A program made the position numbers and the translations under genes. A stretch of DNA of 64,000 nucleotides from positions 30,181-94,180 of the forward strand of contig JAITVK010000012.1 of NCBI GenBank assembly GCA_031285845.1, given 5' to 3'. This DNA comes from Propionibacteriaceae bacterium. Lineage in GTDB: Bacteria; Actinomycetota; Actinomycetes; Propionibacteriales; Propionibacteriaceae. Shown here one piece after another: positions 58,919 to 64,000 of this stretch; positions within the stretch are counted from its first letter, which is position 1; every line of letters starts with the position of its first letter. Under the pieces are notes generated by a model. The model searched no databases. It saw only the letters and a program-made list of their open reading frames with translations, and was not told the DNA's origin.

Positions 58919-60540
58919 GCGTCATGTGGTCCTTGGCGAAGCCTGAGCCTTTTCATCTGTACGACACCAGTCTGCGCGATGGGGCCCAACAGGAGGGGCT
59001 GCGTCTGTCAGTGAACGACAAGCTGCGCATCGCGGCGGCTTTGGACAGTGTCGGGGTGAGTTTCATCGAGGGCGGCTGGCCCGGAGCGAATCCGACCGAC
59101 ACCGAGTTCTTCGCGCGGGCGAAAACGCAGTTGCGTCTGTCTCACGCCCAGTTGACCGCTTTCGGCGCCACCCGTCGGGTTGGCTTGACAGCGGCGACCG
59201 ATCCGGCCACGGCAGCGCTGTTGGACGCTGACACCGAGGTGATTTGTCTGGTCGCGAAATCTCATGAGCGTCATGTCACCCATGCGCTGCGGACGACTTT
59301 GGAGACCAATCTGGAGATGATCCGCGACACGGTGAGCTTCTTGTGCGCGCATTCGCGTCGGGTGTTCGTCGACTGCGAGCACTTCTTCGACGGCTACCTG
59401 GTCAATCCGACGTACGCCAAGTTGGTGGCCGCGACCGCCGCGGAGGCCGGGGCTGAAGTTGTGGTTCTGTGTGACACCAATGGTGGGATGCTCCCCAGTC
59501 AGATCCCAGCGATCGTGGACGACGTGGCTCAGTTGGGGCTGAACCTTGGCATCCACTGCCACAACGACACAGGCTGCGCGGTGGCCAACACGCTGGCCGG
59601 CGTCGACGCAGGCGTGATGCATGTTCAAGGCACGGTCAACGGCTACGGCGAGCGAACTGGAAACGCCGATCTGACGACACTGATCGCCAACCTGAAACTG
59701 AAATACCACTGGGACGTCGTCTCGGACGAGGCGCTGCGTGATCTGACCCATGTCTCACACACTGTGGCCGAGATCGCCAACCAGTCGGCCTCACCACGCC
59801 AGCCGTACGTCGGGGTGTCCAGTTTCGCTCACAAGGCGGGCCTGCACGCTTCCGCGATCAAAGTGGATGCCAATCTCTACCAGCACATCGACCCGGCGGT
59901 GGTCGGCAATGACATGCGGATGTTGATCTCAGACATGGCTGGTCGGGCGAACATCCAGATCAAGGCCGAACAGTTGGGTCATGACCTGTCTGATCAAAGC
60001 GTCGCGGCCCGTCTGGCGGACACGGTCAAGCGGCGTGAGGCGCAAGGGTATTCGTACGAGGCGGCTGACGCCTCCTTCGATCTGCTGGTCCGCTCCGAGT
60101 TGGGTCAGGACCTGTCGGCCTTCGTCATCGGAGCCTGGCGGGTGTTCACCGACCGTGACGAGGCGAGTCAGGCCGTCGTACGGGTCGGATTCGCGGACGC
60201 GACGCCGAAACCCTACGTCGGCGAGGGCAATGGTCCGGTCAACGCGCTGGATCAGGCGCTGCGCGAGGCGCTGACTGACCGTCATCCGCGTCTGGCTCAG
60301 GTCGAGCTGACCGACTATCGCGTACGACTGCTGGACAACGGGCATGGCACCGACGCGACGACCCGGGTTCTGATCGACACTCGGTTGGATTCGGTGACCT
60401 GGACGACCGTGGGTGTGGGGGCCAACGTGATCGAGGCTTCCTGGGAGGCGCTGGTCGACGCTTACACCTACGCCTTGGTGGTGGTTCTGGCGAGCGATGA
60501 CGGGCGTACGACCGGGGCTGTTGGGTCTGGCCGGGCCTAG
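58915..60540 (+). CDS. cimA: Citramalate synthase
   Basis: CimA condenses pyruvate and acetyl-CoA to citramalate, giving a threonine-independent route to isoleucine. The 541 residues have a TIM-barrel of the HMGL type with LYDTSLRDGAQQEGL, GIHCHNDTGCAVANTLAGV and VNGYGERTGNADL. A linker domain follows, and then a LeuA-type regulatory domain at the end (VRLLDNGHGTDATTRVLIDT). The length and the SFAHKAGLHASAI stretch separate it from LeuA. GTG 58915 overlaps the ilvE stop; ATG 58924 is close. Confidence 0.9.
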   Translation: MSVMWSLAKPEPFHLYDTSLRDGAQQEGLRLSVNDKLRIAAALDSVGVSFIEGGWPGANPTDTEFFARAKTQLRLSHAQLTAFGATRRVGLTAATDPATAALLDADTEVICLVAKSHERHVTHALRTTLETNLEMIRDTVSFLCAHSRRVFVDCEHFFDGYLVNPTYAKLVAATAAEAGAEVVVLCDTNGGMLPSQIPAIVDDVAQLGLNLGIHCHNDTGCAVANTLAGVDAGVMHVQGTVNGYGERTGNADLTTLIANLKLKYHWDVVSDEALRDLTHVSHTVAEIANQSASPRQPYVGVSSFAHKAGLHASAIKVDANLYQHIDPAVVGNDMRMLISDMAGRANIQIKAEQLGHDLSDQSVAARLADTVKRREAQGYSYEAADASFDLLVRSELGQDLSAFVIGAWRVFTDRDEASQAVVRVGFADATPKPYVGEGNGPVNALDQALREALTDRHPRLAQVELTDYRVRLLDNGHGTDATTRVLIDTRLDSVTWTTVGVGANVIEASWEALVDAYTYALVVVLASDDGRTTGAVGSGRA

Positions 60541-60670
60541 CCCGTCGGGTTGTCCGCGTCGACCCCGGGACGACGAGTTAAGTTGGTGGTTCCGACGGTT
60601 GTACGGACGAGTTTTTATCGCACTAGTGTCCGAAATAGACTGGTCATCGCGGTCGGGCGGCGCTGGGCGT

Positions 60671-60676
60671 TAGGCT
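60671..60676 (+). promoter_or_regulatory. -10 element of the FAH-family gene
   Basis: TAGGCT is followed by exactly six bases and ATG 60683. Confidence 0.6.
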
Positions 60677-60682
60677 TGGGGC

Positions 60683-61480
60683 ATGAGAATTGCACGATAC
60701 GCGAAAGACGACTCCATCCACTATGGCGTGGTGGAGCTTGAAGCTGACGGCGGGTCCTATCCCGACACGGTCAGCGAACTGGAGGGCGACCCTTTCGCCG
60801 GTCCAGTCCATCTGGCCGGGCCCCGTCACTCGTTGGCTGACGTACGCCTGCTCGCGCCGGTGCTTCCCCGATCCAAAGTGATCGGGATCGCCAAAAACTC
60901 GGTGCCCGGTCAAGCAGATCCGCCAGCCCCGACCGAACCGCCGGTGATCTTCCTCAAGCCCAACACCTCTGTCATCGGGCCGGACGAGGCGATTCAGTTG
61001 CCCACGCTCAGTTCCGACACGGTTCTTGAAGCGGAATTGGCTGTCGTGATCGGTCGCATCTGTCGCGCGGTTCCGATCGAGCGAGTCCCGGAAGTGATCT
61101 TCGGTTACACCGTGACCAATGACGTCACTGCCCGGGATTTGATCCAGCCGGGCAACCCGTGGGGTCTGGCCAAGGCGTGGGACACGTTCACTCCGCTCGG
61201 TCCGTGGATCGTGACCCATCTGAGCCTGGAAGAAGCCTCCAATCTTGGTGTCGAAGCCAAGGTGGACGAGCATTTGGTCACTCAGGGACGGACCAAGGGC
61301 CTGATCCACCCGATTGCTGAATTGGTGAGTTTCGCCTCATCGGTGATGACCTTGCTGCCGGGTGACGTCATTTTGACGGCGGCTCCTGGTGGAGGGGCTC
61401 CGATCCGCGCCGGACAGACCGTGTCCATCGAGGTCGAGGAGATCGGGGTTCTGACCAACCCGGTGATCGGCGAGGTCTGA
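60683..61480 (+). CDS. Fumarylacetoacetate hydrolase-family protein
   Basis: The 265 residues fit the FAH family of oxo-acid hydrolases, isomerases and decarboxylases. Metal ligands are in VLEAELAVVIGR (two Glu), with YTVTNDVTARDLI and the AKAWDTFTPLGPWIVT lid region. The substrate is unknown. In many actinobacteria this gene sits directly ahead of gltX; here a CPBP protease takes that place, its ATG overlapping the stop as TGATG. The start follows TAGGCT by six bases. Confidence 0.88.
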   Translation: MRIARYAKDDSIHYGVVELEADGGSYPDTVSELEGDPFAGPVHLAGPRHSLADVRLLAPVLPRSKVIGIAKNSVPGQADPPAPTEPPVIFLKPNTSVIGPDEAIQLPTLSSDTVLEAELAVVIGRICRAVPIERVPEVIFGYTVTNDVTARDLIQPGNPWGLAKAWDTFTPLGPWIVTHLSLEEASNLGVEAKVDEHLVTQGRTKGLIHPIAELVSFASSVMTLLPGDVILTAAPGGGAPIRAGQTVSIEVEEIGVLTNPVIGEV

Positions 61481-62523
61481 TGGCTGGCCCCGCATCGCGT
61501 CGACCCGGCACTTCGTCACCCGGGGATCGTGGGTCGAATCCCGGCCGTCCGCAAGCCACCCCGAGGCCGAAGTCGGCGGCGTCTTCGCCTGGGGGCACTG
61601 GCACGAAGCCCTTGTGGGTCACCGCGCCTAATCAGTCCTATCCGCTGGCCTTGGCGCAGCCGGGTCGCGACGCCACGATGCGCAGGCTGATGGGGGCCGT
61701 CATGGTGGTCGCCATGCTGGCGGCGTACACCTTCGTCGTGCCGATCGTCAACGGTGCGGTTCTCGGATTGGGGTTCGTGGCTGACAAGCCCTCGGTCGGT
61801 TGGGACGAGTACGTTTCGGCTGCTTCGGCCTTCCACTTCGTGTGGGGGCTGGCCGCGGCCCACCTCAGCCTGGCCTCCATCACGCTGATCGCGTGGGGAT
61901 TCTACCGACTGTGGCATCATCGACGACTGGGATGGTTGTGGTCGGTGTCGGGGACGGTTCGCTGGCGCTACGGTGTCGTCTGCCTGGCGGTGTCAGTCCT
62001 GGTGATCGGCGCAGTCACGGCGTACTACTGGGTCAGCGGCTCCGGTTGGGGCGCGCAGCCTGGATGGGTGTGGTACGCGGTGGTGATCGTGGTGACCACG
62101 CCGTTTCAGGCGCTGGCCGAAGAGGTCATGTTCCGCGGCTACCTGATGCAGGCCTTCGGCTGTATCGTCCGCCAGGTGTGGTTCCCGATGATCTGCACGG
62201 CGGTCATCTTCGCGCTGTTTCATGGCACGCAGAATCCGTGGCTGTTCGCATCCCGGCTCGTGTTCGGGATTCTGGCTGGGCTGCTGGTGTGGCGTACCGG
62301 CGGGCTTGAGGCGGCGGTGGCGATCCATGTCGTCAACAACCTGTGTGCTCTCGGGCTGGCAGTTGCGACAGGTTCCCTGGTCGAGGTTCGTACGACGACC
62401 AGCGTGGACTTGACTCAGGCGGGCTCTGACGTGGCGCTGTTCGCCGTTTGTGCTGGAGCATGCTGGGCGATCGCGCATGGGATGAAGGTTCCTCGGCGTA
62501 CGCCCGATGTCGTCGTCGATTGA
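61480..62523 (+). CDS. CPBP-family intramembrane metalloprotease
   Basis: The 347 residues begin with a Ser/Pro/Gly-rich cytoplasmic stretch of about 65 residues, then about eight membrane segments. The CPBP motifs are complete: EEVMFRG (EExxxR), FALFHGTQN and AIHVVNN (HxxxN). Members are related to the eukaryotic prenyl-CAAX protease Rce1. In bacteria they are linked to bacteriocin immunity or membrane protein turnover; no bacteriocin gene is visible nearby. ATG 61480 overlaps the FAH stop. Confidence 0.85.
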   Translation: MAGPASRRPGTSSPGDRGSNPGRPQATPRPKSAASSPGGTGTKPLWVTAPNQSYPLALAQPGRDATMRRLMGAVMVVAMLAAYTFVVPIVNGAVLGLGFVADKPSVGWDEYVSAASAFHFVWGLAAAHLSLASITLIAWGFYRLWHHRRLGWLWSVSGTVRWRYGVVCLAVSVLVIGAVTAYYWVSGSGWGAQPGWVWYAVVIVVTTPFQALAEEVMFRGYLMQAFGCIVRQVWFPMICTAVIFALFHGTQNPWLFASRLVFGILAGLLVWRTGGLEAAVAIHVVNNLCALGLAVATGSLVEVRTTTSVDLTQAGSDVALFAVCAGACWAIAHGMKVPRRTPDVVVD

Positions 62524-62587
62524 TGAAGCGATCCCTGACCGGTTCCCTGGCACGACCGCTACTTGAATCTCGCGTCGGACGCGGTGC

Positions 62588-62593
62588 TATGCT
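62588..62593 (+). promoter_or_regulatory. Possible promoter of the DUF2785 gene
   Basis: TATGCT at 62588-62593 has TTGAAT at 62563-62568, a 19-base spacing. It lies 33 bases before ATG 62626, the likely ancestral start. Confidence 0.35.
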
Positions 62594-62674
62594 GAAGGGA
62601 GATGCTCGGTGATAGGGGTTTGGCTATGAGAGCCGCTTTGGAACAGAAACTGGAGCGCGAGAACCTGACTTTTG

Positions 62675-63433
62675 ATGATGCGGAAAGATGCGGAAATCGG
62701 CTGGATGATGGACAACATTGGGGCTGAGGATCCACACGTTCGTGATGACGTGATCTACATGCTCCTGACGAATGCTCTCAAGAACGAGACGTTGACTGAA
62801 GAGCAGTTTCGACTCATAGCCGACACGCTGGTTGATCAGCAACTTGTATTTCACCACATGACCGAGGCTCTGCCGGCAGTGCTGACCCGGTCCTTCGCGG
62901 CCCTGCAGAGCGGCAATCTGATCGAAGCCGACGGAACAGTCGGCGGCCGGTATCACCATCTGCTGACCGCGGCTCAACGGTACGCCTTCTTCCGCTGGAG
63001 TCTGTCGTACCTCGATCGCGAGCATTGTTATGAGGGTTTGTCTGCCGAGTGCGGCTGGGTGCATGCCTTCGCTCATGGCGGTGATTACCTTGCTTGTGCG
63101 ATTGCTCATCCGAGTTTTCCATCTGACCTCGTCGAACAGGTGCTCACGACACTCAGCGGCGTCTTTCATCGCCTTGGGGCGCCGTTTGTTCAAGGTGAGG
63201 AGCGCCGACTCGGTGAGGTGATCGTCGCCGGTATCGTCAGCGGCAACCTGACACAATCACAGGTGACCCGTTGGCTGACGCGCATCACCTTCGCTCTGGA
63301 AGGAAATCGCGATTATCAACGACTGGCCACTTTTGAGGTCTTCCTCGCGTACATCTATTTTCATCTGCTTGACAAGATCGGGTTTGAAGATGGGTTTAAA
63401 TCAGCATTACTCGGCTATCTTAAAGAAATATAA
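62675..63433 (+). CDS. DUF2785 family protein, N-terminus shifted by a duplication
   Basis: The 252-residue helical protein fits the DUF2785 family of unknown function, seen in EDPHVRDDVIYMLLTNALKN, the central QRYAFFRWSLSYLDRE and AECGWVHAFAHGGDYL. The ancestral start seems to be ATG 62626, whose frame reads MRAALEQKLERENLTFDDAE. A 10-base duplication at 62677-62696 shifts that frame to a TGA at 62725. Removing one copy joins it perfectly to this frame. As the sequence stands translation must start at ATG 62675 or 62678, losing about 18 residues, with no good ribosome-binding site. It may be weakly expressed, coupled to the short upstream frame, or inactive. The 3' end is A+T-rich compared with its neighbours. 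Confidence 0.7.
   Translation: MMRKDAEIGWMMDNIGAEDPHVRDDVIYMLLTNALKNETLTEEQFRLIADTLVDQQLVFHHMTEALPAVLTRSFAALQSGNLIEADGTVGGRYHHLLTAAQRYAFFRWSLSYLDREHCYEGLSAECGWVHAFAHGGDYLACAIAHPSFPSDLVEQVLTTLSGVFHRLGAPFVQGEERRLGEVIVAGIVSGNLTQSQVTRWLTRITFALEGNRDYQRLATFEVFLAYIYFHLLDKIGFEDGFKSALLGYLKEI
62677..62696 (+). repeat. Tandem 10-bp duplication in the DUF2785 gene
   Basis: GATGCGGAAA occurs twice head-to-tail (62677-62686 and 62687-62696). Ten is not a multiple of three, so the second copy changes the reading frame. Confidence 0.9.
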
Positions 63434-63506
63434 ATTCATTATCGACGAAGCTGGCTCACGGTTCAGTCAGCGTTGACGGTCGGGTTCGGGTGCTCTCCTT
63501 GGTGCC

Positions 63507-64000
63507 CTATTTGTGGGTTGGTGGGGTGGTGAGGGTGGTGTGGAGTTGGCTGATGTGGTTGGTGGGGTTGGTTGTGGGGTTGGAGGTGAGGTTGAGGGTG
63601 TAGGTGCCGTGTTGGTGGTCGGTGGTGGTCCAGGTGATGTGCCAGGTGGTGGTGGCGGTGATGGGGTAGCGGGAGGTTTTGTCGCCTGGGGTGTTGATGG
63701 TGGTGTAGGTGTGGTCGCAGCCGGTGGGTGAGTGGTCGGTGAGTTTGCTGTTGTGGGTGAAGGGTCGTGGTTGTCCGGGGTTGTTGCAGGTGGTGGGGGG
63801 TGTGTTGTCGCCGGTGGTGTAGGTGACGGTGGTGATGGTGGCGGTGATGGTGAGGCCTGATTGGGTGGCGGTGAGGGTGTGGGTTCCCCATTGGAGGGGG
63901 TCGTGGGTGTTGATGGATAGCCACATGGGGGATCCGATCCACCAGGTGAGTCCCCAGTCGGTTGCGTTGGGGTAGATGAATCCGCCGTCTCCGGGTACTG
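63507..64000 (-). CDS. Secreted/membrane protein C-terminal part, G-depleted coding strand (partial)
   Basis: A minus-strand frame is open from the window edge to a TAG at 63507-63509; its start lies beyond 64000. The visible 163 residues read GDGGFIYPNATDWGLTWWIG near the edge. They then read GDNTPPTTCNNPGQP, GCDHTYTTIN and SRYPITATTTWHITWT. This arrangement (DMGDG-like loop, C...C, CxHTY, YPITATVTW) resembles a common actinobacterial secreted beta-sandwich protein, often mislabelled ATP/GTP-binding. Function is unknown. Codons are almost all C/A-rich: of the last 139 residues 43 are Thr, and His, Asn and Pro are also frequent, unlike every neighbour. Confidence 0.65.
   Translation of the reverse strand, partial: VPGDGGFIYPNATDWGLTWWIGSPMWLSINTHDPLQWGTHTLTATQSGLTITATITTVTYTTGDNTPPTTCNNPGQPRPFTHNSKLTDHSPTGCDHTYTTINTPGDKTSRYPITATTTWHITWTTTDHQHGTYTLNLTSNPTTNPTNHISQLHTTLTTPPTHK

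Noticed and set aside
61480..63433. Bacteriocin or defence island around the CPBP protease
   Set aside because: No precursor peptide, transporter or defence gene lies nearby; DUF2785 and FAH neighbours do not support it.
63507..63970. CRISPR array or minisatellite, suggested by the GGTGGGG-like repetition
   Set aside because: There is no regular repeat unit or spacer; the pattern arises from codon bias in an open minus-strand frame.

Overview
The window is a stretch of actinobacterial chromosome with high G+C. Gene content and order point to the Propionibacteriales or a close relative. Markers of that phylum are SepH, DUF4193, DUF4235, DUF3710, DUF3000, DUF3117, mihF, the actinobacterial form of DapD and a second GyrA-like subunit (ParC). 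Several gene orders known from Mycobacterium and Streptomyces are kept: pyrG-nudix-xerD; DUF4193-dut-DUF3710-APC permease-TRAM methyltransferase-dxs-rnd-DUF3000; dapD-dapE-LOG-DivIVA-DUF3117-glgA-glgC; and mihF-gmk-rpoZ-metK-priA-fmt-rsmB. Most of the window is core genome. The accessory-looking parts lie at the two ends.

Layout. 1-7126 is the 3' part of a giant repeat adhesin, followed by a strong terminator. 7.6-15.1 kb holds nucleotide metabolism (pyrG, a nudix hydrolase), a divergent acetyl xylan esterase, xerD and secA. 15.1-19.9 kb holds two small conserved proteins and a hydrolase/MurF-like/Ddl cell-wall cluster. 19.9-28 kb holds parC, an APP1 phosphatase, a phosphodiesterase, sepH and the dut neighbourhood. 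28.8-40.3 kb holds an APC permease, an RNA methyltransferase, aconitase, dxs, rnd, DUF3000 and PPK2. 40.3-42.5 kb holds a CbiX-like chelatase, five tRNA genes (Tyr, Thr, Met on +; Gly, Pro on -) and rpmG. 42.5-49.6 kb holds lysine/DAP synthesis and glycogen synthesis genes. 49.7-56.6 kb holds mihF, gmk, rpoZ, metK, priA, fmt and rsmB. 56.6-62.5 kb holds a branched-chain amino acid block (leuB, ilvE, cimA), an FAH-family hydrolase and a CPBP protease. 62.6-64 kb holds a DUF2785 gene with a frameshifting 10-bp duplication and part of an oddly composed secreted-protein gene.

Themes. Cell wall and division are served by secA, MurF/Ddl, SepH, DivIVA, dapD/dapE and a wall-hydrolase-like protein. 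Carbon storage is served by glgA/glgC and PPK2. Isoleucine is probably made through citramalate. Many genes start six bases after a TANNNT hexamer (commonest form TAGGCT), which implies widespread leaderless transcription and helped to choose starts.

I found no CRISPR array, insertion sequence, prophage or recognisable defence system. The points most worth checking are the two-type module alternation in the adhesin, the divergent leaderless promoters on shared palindromic DNA, the DUF2785 duplication, the shortened SepH, an RNA methyltransferase that has lost its iron-sulfur cysteines, and the G-depleted gene at the right edge.
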